From contig JAMNXO010000001.1 of the NCBI GenBank assembly GCA_023653115.1, positions 310,001 to 374,000 of the forward strand: 64,000 nucleotides of DNA, read 5' to 3'. The notes beneath the pieces are model-generated. The model saw only the letters and a list, made by a program, of their open reading frames with translations, had not been told where the DNA came from and made no database searches. Numbering within the stretch: position 1 is the first letter of the stretch; each line of letters begins with the position of its first letter. The stretch comes from Erythrobacter sp. (lineage in GTDB: Bacteria; Pseudomonadota; Alphaproteobacteria; Sphingomonadales; Sphingomonadaceae). This document shows, piece after piece, positions 40,106 to 49,222 of the stretch. The translations under genes and the position numbers were made by a program.

Positions 40106-43100
40106 TGCCGGTGGCAGATGCGCAGCAGATCGATGAGCCGCAGGGCAGCGGCGGGCGGCGGCTCTGGCCGCGGCGGTGGCGCACCCGAATCGCAGCGGGT
40201 ATTGCGGCGGTAGCGATTGTCGGCGGCAGCGCCTCGTGGATCGACCGCAATCGCATCGTGCGCGACATCGTTGACGATTATCTCGCCGAAAGCGGCGTGG
40301 CCGCGAATTACGACATCATCAGCATCGCTCCGCACCGGCAGGTGATCGAGAACCTCGTTGTCGGTAATCCGGCGCGGCCCGATTTCACCGCGCGGCGAAT
40401 GGTGATCGAAACCGGGATCGGCTGGGCCGGGCCCGAACTGCGACGCGTGAGCGTCGAGGGCGCACGCGTTTATGCCACCTACACCGGAGGCAAGTTGAGC
40501 CTCGGCGCGCTCGATCCTCTGATTTTTACCGACAGCGAGGAGCCGCCAGCGCTGCCCGCCATCGATCTGGTTCTGCGTGATGCGCGCGCCTTGCTGCTGA
40601 GCGATTACGGCGCCGTTGGCGTGAAGCTGGAAGGGGCGGGCAGGCTTGATGACGGCTTTGCTGGCACGCTGGCAGCAAGCGCGCCGGGTGCAGGGATCGA
40701 TGGCTGCCGTGCCGAGGAAGCGACGCTCTATGGCACACTCACCACCAAGAATGGCGCGCCGCGGCTCGATGGTCCGTTGCGGCTGGCGGGGCTCGACTGC
40801 GGCGGCGCTGTGCTTGCGCGCGCCGACATTGGCACCCGGCTGACGCTGCGACGCGATTTTGCCGGGGCCGAGGGGGATTTCGCGCTGACGGGCGCAGGCC
40901 TCTCCTATGCCGCGCTGACCAGCCAGACGCTAAGTGGCACGGGGCGCGTGACTTGGTCGGGCGAGGGGCTGGTGGCGGCGCATGATCTGGCACTCGCGGG
41001 GATCGCGGCTCCGCAAGGCACGCTCGCGCGTCTGACGAGCGAGGGCACATGGCGCGGCAGCAGTGACGCGGCACGCGGGCAATGGCAGGGGAACCTGCGC
41101 GGCACAGGCCTTTCGGCTGACGCGGCGCTGGGGCCAGCACTGGCGGCGGCGCAGGACAGCGCGCAGGGCACGCTGATTGCACCCCTGATCGCCAAGGCGC
41201 GCGGCGGGCTGGCGGCGGCGCTATCGGGCGCGGCGTTCGAGGCCGAGGCGATTATCCGCCACAAGGGCGAGGGCGTTTCGCTGGTCATCCCGGCAGCCCA
41301 GCTTGCCAGCCGCAGGGGCGAGCGGGTGCTGGCGCTTTCGCAGGTCAGCGCGGGGATTGCTGCGAGCGGGCTCACTGGCCTGCGCGGGAATGTGCTGGCG
41401 GGCGGGGCAGGTCTGCCCAACATCAATGGCCGGATGGAGCAGGGCGCGGACGGCAGCTGGTCGCTGCGCCTCGCCATGGCTGAATATAGTTCTGGTGCGA
41501 ACCAGTTGGCGATCCCGCGCCTTGCGGTGCGTCAGGCGCCCGGCGGCACGCTGCGATTCGAAGGGTTGGTGAGCGCGAGCGGCGATCTTCCCGGCGGTGC
41601 GGTGAGCGGGCTTGATGTGCCGATGGAAGGCAGCTGGTCGGCGGCGCGCGGGCTGGCGCTTGGCACGCGTTGCACCGCTGTGCGGTTCCGCTCGTTGGCG
41701 CTGTCGGGTCTGGCGCTGCCGGGGCAAGGCCTCACCCTCTGTCCCCAAGACGGCGCGCCGCTGCTGGCTTACCGCGACAGCTTGAGGATCGCCGCAAGCA
41801 CCGGCCCGCTGACGCTGACAGGCACGCTCGGGGAAAGCCCCGCCCGGTTTGCTGCCGACAAGGTGCTGCTGCGCTATCCCGAACCTTTCGCGGTCGAGGG
41901 CCTCACCGCCCGCATTGGCGCTGGGGGCAGCGAAGCGCGCCTTTCTGCCGCGACGCTGACAGGCAGCCTGTCGGGCGACATCGGCGGGGCCTTCGCAGGC
42001 GGCGCGGCGCAACTTGAGGCGGTGCCGCTCGATCTGGGCGCATTGGCCGGGCGCTGGTCCTTTGCCGAGGGCGTGTTGCGGGTGGAGGAGGGCGTCTTCA
42101 CCCTCACCGACCGTCCGCCCGAAGGCGGTGCGCGGTTCAATCCGCTCGCCGCGCGCGGGGCGGTGCTTACCCTTGCCGACAACGCGATCACCGCGCGCGC
42201 CAGCTTGCGCCACCCGGGGTCCGACCGGCTGGTGGCCGAGGTCGATATTGTCCATGATCTCGGCACCGCAGTCGGAAGCGCACGGCTTGGCGTCCCTGGG
42301 GTGGCCTTCGACCAGCGGCTCCAGCCCGAGGATCTGACCTATCTCGCCAAGGGTGTGATCGCCTTTGCTGATGGCACCGTCAGCGGCACCGGCCGGATCG
42401 ACTGGCGCGGCGAGGATATCACCAGCAGCGGCACCTTCGCCAGCGACGGACTGGACTTTGCCGCCGCTTTCGGCCCGGTGCGGGGCCTCAAGGGCGAGGT
42501 GCGCTTCACCGATCTCATCAACCTCACCACCGCGCCCGACCAGCGCCTCGCCATCGCTGCCATCAATCCGGGGATCGAAGTGCTCGCCGGGACCGTGCAG
42601 TTCGAATTGCGCGATGCCACGCTGCTCAGCCTTGAAGACGCGCGTTTCCCCTTCATGGGCGGCGAATTGCGGATGCGCCCGCTGGCGATGGATTTCGGCC
42701 AGCCCGAGGAACGGCGCTACGTGTTCGAGATCATCGGATTGGATGCGGCGACCTTCGTGACGCAGATGGAGCTGACCAATTTGGGCGCCACCGGCACCTT
42801 TGATGGTACGGTGCCGATTATCTTCGATGCCGATGGCAATGGCCGGATCGAACAGGGCCTGCTGCTGAGCCGCGCGGGCGGCGGCAATGTCGCCTATATC
42901 GGCGAGCTGACCTACGAGGATCTGGGGGCTATGGGCAATTATGCCTTCTCGGCGCTGCGCTCGCTCGATTACCGGCAGATGAGCATTGGCCTCAACGGCA
43001 ATCTGGCCGGCGAGATCATCACCAATTTCGATTTCGACGGTGTGCGGCAGGGGGCCGGCACCAGCCAGAACTTCATCACCCGCCGCCTCGCCAAGCTGCC

Positions 43101-43290
43101 GATCCGCTTCAAGGTCAATGTCCGCTCGGAGAATTTCTACGAGCTGGCCACCATGGTCCGCTCGTTCTGGGATGCCGATTTCCTCGGTAATCCCGTCGAC
43201 AAGGGGCTGCTCAAGGCGGAAAATGGCCGCTTCGTGCCGGCGGCCCCGCAAAAACCTGTTCAACCTCCCGAAAGCGAAAGCCAGCCATGA
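40105..43290 (+). CDS. ydbH: YdbH-like AsmA-family (intermembrane transport) protein
   Basis: About 1061 aa from ATG 40105 (ORF opens 39940); single N-terminal TM and long beta-rich body; C-terminal FDGTVPIIFDADGNGRIEQGLLLSRAGGGNVAYIGEL...; followed by ynbE and ydbL homologs. Confidence 0.85.
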   Translation: MPVADAQQIDEPQGSGGRRLWPRRWRTRIAAGIAAVAIVGGSASWIDRNRIVRDIVDDYLAESGVAANYDIISIAPHRQVIENLVVGNPARPDFTARRMVIETGIGWAGPELRRVSVEGARVYATYTGGKLSLGALDPLIFTDSEEPPALPAIDLVLRDARALLLSDYGAVGVKLEGAGRLDDGFAGTLAASAPGAGIDGCRAEEATLYGTLTTKNGAPRLDGPLRLAGLDCGGAVLARADIGTRLTLRRDFAGAEGDFALTGAGLSYAALTSQTLSGTGRVTWSGEGLVAAHDLALAGIAAPQGTLARLTSEGTWRGSSDAARGQWQGNLRGTGLSADAALGPALAAAQDSAQGTLIAPLIAKARGGLAAALSGAAFEAEAIIRHKGEGVSLVIPAAQLASRRGERVLALSQVSAGIAASGLTGLRGNVLAGGAGLPNINGRMEQGADGSWSLRLAMAEYSSGANQLAIPRLAVRQAPGGTLRFEGLVSASGDLPGGAVSGLDVPMEGSWSAARGLALGTRCTAVRFRSLALSGLALPGQGLTLCPQDGAPLLAYRDSLRIAASTGPLTLTGTLGESPARFAADKVLLRYPEPFAVEGLTARIGAGGSEARLSAATLTGSLSGDIGGAFAGGAAQLEAVPLDLGALAGRWSFAEGVLRVEEGVFTLTDRPPEGGARFNPLAARGAVLTLADNAITARASLRHPGSDRLVAEVDIVHDLGTAVGSARLGVPGVAFDQRLQPEDLTYLAKGVIAFADGTVSGTGRIDWRGEDITSSGTFASDGLDFAAAFGPVRGLKGEVRFTDLINLTTAPDQRLAIAAINPGIEVLAGTVQFELRDATLLSLEDARFPFMGGELRMRPLAMDFGQPEERRYVFEIIGLDAATFVTQMELTNLGATGTFDGTVPIIFDADGNGRIEQGLLLSRAGGGNVAYIGELTYEDLGAMGNYAFSALRSLDYRQMSIGLNGNLAGEIITNFDFDGVRQGAGTSQNFITRRLAKLPIRFKVNVRSENFYELATMVRSFWDADFLGNPVDKGLLKAENGRFVPAAPQKPVQPPESESQP

Positions 43291-43565
43291 TGCACACCGA
43301 ATTGACCGCGCCGAGCCACGCTGCCACATCTCGCCGCCCAAGCAGGGCAGAGGAACAGCACGTGGAACGGCAGGGTAAAGGGAAGCGCCGGGCCATGTTG
43401 GCAGGGGTCGCGATCCTTTCGGCAAGTCTGGGCGGTTGCATCAATATTGCCGCTCCTGACGAGCCGATCGTGATCGAGCTCAACATCAACATCCGGCAGG
43501 AAGTGATCTACCGGCTGGCGGAAGACGCGGCCAACACGATTGACGAGAACGCGGACATTTTCTGA
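43287..43565 (+). CDS. ynbE: YnbE-like outer-membrane lipoprotein
   Basis: 92 aa; lipobox-like ILSASLGGC followed by INIAAPDEPIVIELNINIRQEVIYRLAEDAANTIDENADIF; ATGA overlap with ydbH. Confidence 0.88.
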   Translation: MMHTELTAPSHAATSRRPSRAEEQHVERQGKGKRRAMLAGVAILSASLGGCINIAAPDEPIVIELNINIRQEVIYRLAEDAANTIDENADIF

Positions 43566-43610
43566 GGGCCTACCGCTTCGCTACTTGAGGCCCGACGAGT
43601 CCGGTTTTCC

Positions 43611-44006
43611 ATGGGAGAAATGACAGTGCGCAATTCCATTCTTGCAGGCTTTGCCAGTCTCGCCGCCATCGGCCTGGTGGCCACCCCTGTCCTTGCGCAG
43701 CGCGATCCGGCCTACGCCGCTGCGCGCTCGGCGGGCAAGGTTGGCGAGCAGGCGGACGGCTATCTCGGCATCGTCGGGGCGGCCGATCCGGCGCTGCAGC
43801 GCCTGGTCGACGACATCAATATCAAGCGCCGCGCGGTCTATGCCGAAAAAGCAAAGGAAAACAACGCCACGCTCGAAGCTTACGCGCTCACCGCCGGGTG
43901 TCAGGCTGTTGCCCGCACCACGCCGGGCGAGAAGTATCGCGCGCCTGACGGCAGCTGGCAGACCCGCACGGATGCCGCGCCGATCCGCGATCCGCGGTGT
44001 CCCTAG
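43611..44006 (+). CDS. ydbL: YdbL family (DUF1318) periplasmic protein
   Basis: 131 aa; signal peptide and YAAARSAGKVGEQADGYLGIVGAADPALQRLVDDINIKRRAVYAEKAKENNATLEAYALTAGCQ. Confidence 0.88.
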   Translation: MGEMTVRNSILAGFASLAAIGLVATPVLAQRDPAYAAARSAGKVGEQADGYLGIVGAADPALQRLVDDINIKRRAVYAEKAKENNATLEAYALTAGCQAVARTTPGEKYRAPDGSWQTRTDAAPIRDPRCP

Positions 44007-44133
44007 TTTCTCGCACTTGCACAAAACTCAGCCGTCTCGATGTTGACACCTTTCTAGCCCCCTTCTAAGGGGGCGGCGCCCTCGGCGGGCACCTGGTTGC
44101 GCGTGTCTTGTCGTTCCCTCTAAGGAGCATGGC

Positions 44134-44481
44134 ATGAGCGACGAGAAACCCGCCCGAGAACCTATCGTCGAGGATGCGCGGATTGACGCGCTCGAAGCGC
44201 GGCTGAAAGCCGCACGCGAGCGTGAAGAGCAGCGTAACCGGCCGACAGTGCAGGGGACCGATGCGAATTACCGCAGCGGCAACCGCGCGCTGGCCAGCCT
44301 CCTCGGCGGGATTATCGGCGGCCTGGTTATCGGCTTTGCGGTTGACGCACTCGCCGGAATCGCGCCCTGGGGTCTGTTGACCGGACTGTTCCTCGGAACC
44401 GCATCGGCCTTCAGAAGCATTATCCTTGCGGCGAAGACACGTCCCGAGGGGCAGGCTGACGGGCAGGACAAGCAGGATTAA
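44134..44481 (+). CDS. AtpZ/AtpI-type ATP synthase accessory protein
   Basis: 115 aa; two TM region SLLGGIIGGLVIGFAVDALAGIAPWGLLTGLFLGTASAFRSI directly before atpB. Confidence 0.85.
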   Translation: MSDEKPAREPIVEDARIDALEARLKAAREREEQRNRPTVQGTDANYRSGNRALASLLGGIIGGLVIGFAVDALAGIAPWGLLTGLFLGTASAFRSIILAAKTRPEGQADGQDKQD

Positions 44482-44517
44482 ACCCGCTTGACCACCGGCA
44501 GACCGCCTTCAGGGGCG

Positions 44518-44533
44518 TGTTTCATGTGAAACA
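44518..44533. promoter_or_regulatory. parS-like 16-mer TGTTTCATGTGAAACA
   Basis: One mismatch from the canonical chromosomal parS TGTTTCACGTGAAACA; lies between atpI-like stop and atpB RBS. Confidence 0.5.
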
Positions 44534-44549
44534 TTTGAGGACCCAGATC

Positions 44550-45341
44550 GTGGCAGCCGAAGAAGGCAAGGTCGATCCGATGAAGCAGTTCACCATCGAG
44601 CCCCTGTTCGGCTCGGATTGGCAACTTGCGGACGGGTTCAACATCGCATTCACCAATTCCGCCCTGTGGATGGCGATCACCGCCGTCGTGGTGTGGGTGT
44701 TTGTTGCCGGCGGCATGAAGCGCCAGCTGGTGCCGGGTCGCTGGCAGATGGCGGTCGAGACCATGACCGGCTTCATCGACGATATGCTCGAAGCCAACAT
44801 CGGCAAGGCCGGGCGCAAGTATGTGCCCTACATCTTCTCGCTCTTCATGTTCATCCTGTTCGGGAACCTCCTCGGCCTCGTGCCGGTCGGCGTGATCCCC
44901 GGGGTGCATGCCTTTACCTTCACCAGCCACTTCACCGTTACCGGCGTGCTGGCGATCCTCAGCTTCTCGATCGTGCTGATCGTCGGCTTCTGGAAGCACG
45001 GCTTCCACTTCTTCTCGCTGTTCGTGCCCAAGGACACGCCGTTCGTGATGGCGATCTTCATCGCCCCGATCGAGTTTGTGTCCTTCATGGTGCGCCCCTT
45101 CAGCCTCGCCCTGCGCCTGTTTGTGGCGATGATGGCGGGCCACGTGCTGCTCAAAGTGCTGGCAAGCTTCGTCATTGCCGGCGGCGGTGCCGGCCCGGCG
45201 CTGGGCGCTGCGGTGGGCATTCCTAGCTTTGTGCTGATGGTCGCCATCAGCGCGCTCGAAATCCTCGTCGCCGGCATCCAGGCCTATGTGTTTGCGCTGC
45301 TGACCTCGCTGTATATCAACGACGCGGAAAACCTTCACTGA
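44550..45341 (+). CDS. atpB: F0F1 ATP synthase subunit A
   Basis: VAAEEGKVDPMKQFTIEPLFGSDWQLADGFNIAFTNSALWM...; GTG start preceded by TGAGGA; ORF could open at 44517. Confidence 0.95.
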   Translation: MAAEEGKVDPMKQFTIEPLFGSDWQLADGFNIAFTNSALWMAITAVVVWVFVAGGMKRQLVPGRWQMAVETMTGFIDDMLEANIGKAGRKYVPYIFSLFMFILFGNLLGLVPVGVIPGVHAFTFTSHFTVTGVLAILSFSIVLIVGFWKHGFHFFSLFVPKDTPFVMAIFIAPIEFVSFMVRPFSLALRLFVAMMAGHVLLKVLASFVIAGGGAGPALGAAVGIPSFVLMVAISALEILVAGIQAYVFALLTSLYINDAENLH

Positions 45342-45405
45342 GAGCCCCTCGGGCTTTCTTCGATACCCTCACTAACAATCAGATTTTTCTAAGGAGTTTA
45401 TTACC

Positions 45406-45630
45406 ATGGACGCACAAGCTGCAGCTCTTCTGGGTGCCGGTCTCGCGGCGATCGGTGCCGGTCTCGCCGCTCTGGGCGTGGGCAACGTGTTTGCCTCGTT
45501 CCTCGAAGGCGCGCTGCGTAACCCGGGTGCTGCCGACGCGCAGCAGGGTCGTCTGTTCATCGGCTTCGCGGCCGCCGAACTGCTCGGCCTGCTGGCCTTC
45601 GTCATCGCCGTTCTGCTGATCTTCGGCTAA
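45406..45630 (+). CDS. atpE: F0F1 ATP synthase subunit C
   Basis: 74 aa; AAALLGAGLAAIGAGLAALGVGNVFASFLEGALRNPGAADAQQGRLFIGFAAAELLGLLAFVIAVLLIFG. Confidence 0.97.
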   Translation: MDAQAAALLGAGLAAIGAGLAALGVGNVFASFLEGALRNPGAADAQQGRLFIGFAAAELLGLLAFVIAVLLIFG

Positions 45631-45725
45631 GACCGGCATGCAAGTGGCCGGGCGGCACGGGACAACCGTGCCCCCGGCGCTTACAATGTTTCGGTGCCAT
45701 GGCTTTGCGCAGATAAAGGTCGATA

Positions 45726-46220
45726 ATGCCTCAGATCGTTCAAATTGCTGACACGCTCACCAGCCAGGTCTTCTGGCTGCTGGTGTTCTTCGGCCTGACC
45801 TTCCTCGTTGTGGGGTTGGGCATGGTGCCGAAGATCATGGGCACCGTCGACCTGCGCGACAAGCAGATCGCTGACGACCTCGCTGAGGCGCAGGCCGCCC
45901 GCGATGCCGCCGACAGCGAGGAAGCAGCCTGGCGCAAGCGCGAGAACGACAATCGCGCCGCAGCCCAGGGAGTGATCGCCGAAGCCAAGGCCGCCGGTGC
46001 CAAGGCATCCGGTGCCAAGCTGAGCAAGGCCCAGAAGCGGCTCGACACCCGTCTCGCCAAGGCTGAAACCGCGATCGAAGCCGCGCGCAGCAGCGCCATG
46101 GCTGAGATCGAGGCAGTGGCCGCCGATGCTGCACGCGATATCGTCGCCCGCATCGCCGGTGCGACCGTTGAACCCGCCGCTGCCGAGGCTGCGGTCAAGG
46201 AGGTAATGGCGCATGGCTGA
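45726..46220 (+). CDS. F0F1 ATP synthase subunit B'
   Basis: 164 aa; QIADTLTSQVFWLLVFFGLTFLVVGLGMVPKI followed by a coiled-coil Ala-rich body. Confidence 0.93.
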   Translation: MPQIVQIADTLTSQVFWLLVFFGLTFLVVGLGMVPKIMGTVDLRDKQIADDLAEAQAARDAADSEEAAWRKRENDNRAAAQGVIAEAKAAGAKASGAKLSKAQKRLDTRLAKAETAIEAARSSAMAEIEAVAADAARDIVARIAGATVEPAAAEAAVKEVMAHG

Positions 46221-46743
46221 TATTCTCGCTCTGCTCGCCAGCGGCGCCGAGGGCCACGCCGAACCTTCGGTGCTGGGGCTCGACTCCTACCAATGGGTCG
46301 CGCTTGCGATGCTCGTGCTGGTCGGGGTGTTTGTGTGGAAGAAGGTCCCCGGCCTGATCACCGGCGGGCTTGATGCCAAGATCGCCGCGATCCGCGCCGC
46401 GCTCGACGAAGCCAAGGCGCTGCGCGCCGAGGCCGAAGCGCTGCGGGCCGAATATGCCGCCAAGATCGCCGGCGCCGAAAAGGACGCTGAAGCGATGCTG
46501 GCCGGTGCCCGCGAAGAAGCGGACGCGATCCTCGCCAAGGCCGAAGCCGATAGCGAAGTGATGGTCGCCCGCCGCCAGCGCATGGCCGAGGACAAGATCG
46601 CTGCGGCCGAGCGCGCTGCAATCGCCGAGGTGAAGGCCAAGGCCGTAACCGCCGCTGCGGCCGCCTCGAAGCTGCTGATCGCCAAGGCGCACGACAAGAA
46701 GGCCGACAAGAAGCTTGCGGACGAGGTTATCTCCTCGCTGTAA
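46213..46743 (+). CDS. atpF: F0F1 ATP synthase subunit B
   Basis: 176 aa; LDSYQWVALAMLVLVGVFVWKKVPGLITGGLDAKIAAIRAALDEAKALRAEAEAL. Confidence 0.94.
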   Translation: MADILALLASGAEGHAEPSVLGLDSYQWVALAMLVLVGVFVWKKVPGLITGGLDAKIAAIRAALDEAKALRAEAEALRAEYAAKIAGAEKDAEAMLAGAREEADAILAKAEADSEVMVARRQRMAEDKIAAAERAAIAEVKAKAVTAAAAASKLLIAKAHDKKADKKLADEVISSL

Positions 46744-46770
46744 AGCGCACCAGTTTTCCGGTTCGGAGAG

Positions 46771-46799
46771 GGGGGCGGTCCAACGAGGCCGCCCTTTTT
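46771..46799 (+). terminator. Rho-independent terminator of atp operon
   Basis: GGGCGG-tccaacgagg-CCGCCC-TTTTT. Confidence 0.75.
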
Positions 46800-46862
46800 C
46801 TTTGGTGCGCAGCGGCTGTGGCTGCTTGACGGTTCTGGCCGCGCTCCCTTAGCCTTGTCGCC

Positions 46863-47357
46863 ATGAACACAGCCGTAGTTATCGCAGCAACTTTGCTGGC
46901 AGGGCTGGCCGCTGCACCCGCCGCTTGGGGCGCGCAGGCCGCGCCGATCATGCTATGGGGCCAATTCACCACCGCCACCCCCAAGGCGGAAGCCAAGACA
47001 TTCATGAACAGCCTGCCGAAACGACATCTCGAGGTGATCCCGGGATGCCCCGCGCCGTTCGGCTATCGCAGCGGGAAGGGCGGGCTGGTCACAATCTCGT
47101 TCATGGGATCGCAGGCCCCGGCCGAATGCTTCCCGAGGCTCCGCGCGCAGTTCGAGGCTGAATTGGGCGAGCCCGAACTGGATACGGCCCCCTTCGGCTC
47201 AGTCATCGGCTATGGCGGCGGGGGCGTGCTCGACACGACATCGACAGGGCTGATGCTGGTCTGGCGCGAGGGAGACAAAAAGACCAAGCTGATCAGGACG
47301 CCCTATGGCGGGTACAATCTGATCTTCACCGTGCGCGAGGACAAATACCTCTACTGA
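46863..47357 (+). CDS. Hypothetical secreted protein
   Basis: 164 aa; signal peptide-like MNTAVVIAATLLAGLAAAPAAWGAQ. Confidence 0.6.
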   Translation: MNTAVVIAATLLAGLAAAPAAWGAQAAPIMLWGQFTTATPKAEAKTFMNSLPKRHLEVIPGCPAPFGYRSGKGGLVTISFMGSQAPAECFPRLRAQFEAELGEPELDTAPFGSVIGYGGGGVLDTTSTGLMLVWREGDKKTKLIRTPYGGYNLIFTVREDKYLY

Positions 47358-47366
47358 GCGTCAGGC

Positions 47367-48347
47367 CTAGCTGCCTGGCACGAACACCACTTTGCCCACC
47401 AGCCCGCGGCTCGCCATCGCCGCGAAGCCTTCGCGCCAGCGGGACAGCGGCAGGATACGGTCTATCGCCGGGGTGATGCGGACTTCTTCGGCCAGCACGG
47501 TGATGGCGTTCTGGATCGCGCGTCCGCGTTCTGGGAAGCGGCGGACATATTCGCCGGCGCGCAGGCCGACGATGCTGAAACCCTTGATCAGCGGGATGTT
47601 GGTCGAGATGTCGGCGATCCGCCCGCTCGTGAAGCCGACCACCATCAGCTTGCCACCGAAAGCGACGCAGCGGGTTGATTCGTCGAATACGTCGCCGCCC
47701 ACAGGATCGAACACGATATCGGCGAGCGCGCCTCCGGTGAGATCGGCCACAGCCTCGCGAAAGCGCCCTTCGGCCAGGATCACGGAGTCCGGCGCGGCGA
47801 GGGAGGCGATCCGCTCGGACTTGTCCGCGCTGCCGGTGGTGGCGATCACCTTTGCCCCCAGCGCGCGGGCCAGATCGCAGGCGGCAAGGCCTACGCCGCC
47901 GCTCGCGCCGTGAACCAGCACCCATTGGCCTTCGCGCAATCCGCCAAGTTCGACGAGGCTGGTGTAAGCGGTCGAATAGGCCGCGCCCATCGCGGCCGCG
48001 GCGGGAAAGTCCATGCCGCGCGGCATGGCGGAGAGCTTGCCGGCCGCAACGCTGGCGATCTCGGCAAAGGCGCCGGTCTTGTTGCCGCCCATCACCCTGT
48101 CGCCGGGCGCAAAACCGCTTGCCGGATCGGCCTCGATCACTTCGCCGGCAAATTCGAGGCCGCTGGTGAAGGGCACCTCGGGTTTGAACTGGTATTCCCC
48201 GCGCGTCATCAACAGGTCGGGGAAGTTCAATGAGGCGGCGCGCACCTGCACCAGCACCTCGCCGGACGCGCGGGTGGGGGCAGGGATGTCGGCGAGCAGC
48301 ACACCGGACAAATCGCCCGACAGCTGTTCGACCCTGAGGGCCTGCAT
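47367..48347 (-). CDS. NADPH:quinone oxidoreductase / zinc-type alcohol dehydrogenase-like protein
   Basis: 326 aa; VLVHGASGGVGLAACDLARALGAKVIATTGSADKSERI MDR NAD(P)-binding motif. Confidence 0.92.
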   Translation of the reverse strand: MQALRVEQLSGDLSGVLLADIPAPTRASGEVLVQVRAASLNFPDLLMTRGEYQFKPEVPFTSGLEFAGEVIEADPASGFAPGDRVMGGNKTGAFAEIASVAAGKLSAMPRGMDFPAAAAMGAAYSTAYTSLVELGGLREGQWVLVHGASGGVGLAACDLARALGAKVIATTGSADKSERIASLAAPDSVILAEGRFREAVADLTGGALADIVFDPVGGDVFDESTRCVAFGGKLMVVGFTSGRIADISTNIPLIKGFSIVGLRAGEYVRRFPERGRAIQNAITVLAEEVRITPAIDRILPLSRWREGFAAMASRGLVGKVVFVPGS

Positions 48348-48351
48348 CGTG

Positions 48352-49107
48352 CTAGAAATTGTCCTTGGCCGCCCGCAAGGCCGCGAAGGTCTCGTAGGGC
48401 GCAGTGCCGCCCCATTTGGCCATCATCGCCGGGTCATCGGCGCGCAGGAATGGGTTGGTGGCAAGCTCGCGTTCGAGCGTGGTGGGCACGGTCCATTCAT
48501 TGCGCGCGCGCTTGGCCGCGATTTCATCGGCATAGGCGGCAAGAGCAGCGTTGGCAGGATCGGCATGGAGTGCGAACTTCGCGTTCGATGCGGTATATTC
48601 GTGCGCGCAGTAGAGCAGGGTTGCTGGCGGCAGCGCCTTGATGCGGCTGAGGCTGTCCCAAAACTGCTGCGGCTCGCCTTCGAACATTCGCCCGCAGCCC
48701 AGCGCGAACACCGAATCGCCCACAAAGGCGACGCCTGCGTCGGCCAGGTGATAGGCGATGTGGCCATTGGTGTGGCCCGAGACATCGATCACGGCCGCTT
48801 CCACCTTGCCCAGCATTACCGTATCGCCGTGGCTGACGATACGGTCGATCGGGAACTTGCCGGAGATTTCGGCCGGGCCGGTGATGGTGCAGCCGGTTGC
48901 TGCCTTGATGGCTTCGTTGCCGCCGGCGTGATCGGGGTGCCAGTGGGTGTTCCAGATCTGGGTGATGCGCCAACCCTTCATGTCCGCTTCGAGCAGATAG
49001 GCCTTGGCATCGGGGGTGTCGATCGCCGCAGTCTCGTGACTGTCGGTGTCGTGGACGAGGTAGCCGTAGTTATCACTAAGGCAGGCGAACTGGTGAACAT
49101 GGATCAT
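48352..49107 (-). CDS. gloB: Hydroxyacylglutathione hydrolase (glyoxalase II)
   Basis: MIHVHQFACLSDNYGYLVHDTDSHETAAIDTPDAKAYL...IWNTHWHPDHAGGNEAIKAATG...GHTNGHIAYHL. Confidence 0.95.
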   Translation of the reverse strand: MIHVHQFACLSDNYGYLVHDTDSHETAAIDTPDAKAYLLEADMKGWRITQIWNTHWHPDHAGGNEAIKAATGCTITGPAEISGKFPIDRIVSHGDTVMLGKVEAAVIDVSGHTNGHIAYHLADAGVAFVGDSVFALGCGRMFEGEPQQFWDSLSRIKALPPATLLYCAHEYTASNAKFALHADPANAALAAYADEIAAKRARNEWTVPTTLERELATNPFLRADDPAMMAKWGGTAPYETFAALRAAKDNF

Positions 49108-49138
49108 GGGCGCGACCTTACAGGGGCCGCCCATAAAG

Positions 49139-49177
49139 GAAAAGGCCCGCCGCTCCGGTTTGGAGGGCGGGCCTTTG
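49139..49177 (-). terminator. Hairpin downstream of rpsA (minus strand), distal
   Basis: AAAGGCCCGCC...GGCGGGCCTTT inverted repeat. Confidence 0.65.
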
Positions 49178-49186
49178 AATTTCGGA

Positions 49187-49213
49187 GGCGCCCGCCCACA
49201 GGGGGCGGGCGCC
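49187..49213 (-). terminator. Hairpin immediately downstream of rpsA stop (minus strand)
   Basis: Perfect 11-bp stem GGCGCCCGCCC/GGGCGGGCGCC; no strong U tract on either side. Confidence 0.5.
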
Positions 49214-49222
49214 TCAAGAGTG

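Noticed and set aside
41221-43425. 734-aa minus-strand ORF opposite ydbH
   Set aside because: Mirror ORF from GC3-rich coding sequence; the plus-strand gene has operon context (ynbE, ydbL) and coherent composition.
49187-49213. Perfect GC hairpin considered as a REP element
   Set aside because: Its position immediately after rpsA fits a terminator/3' stem, and I saw no second copy.
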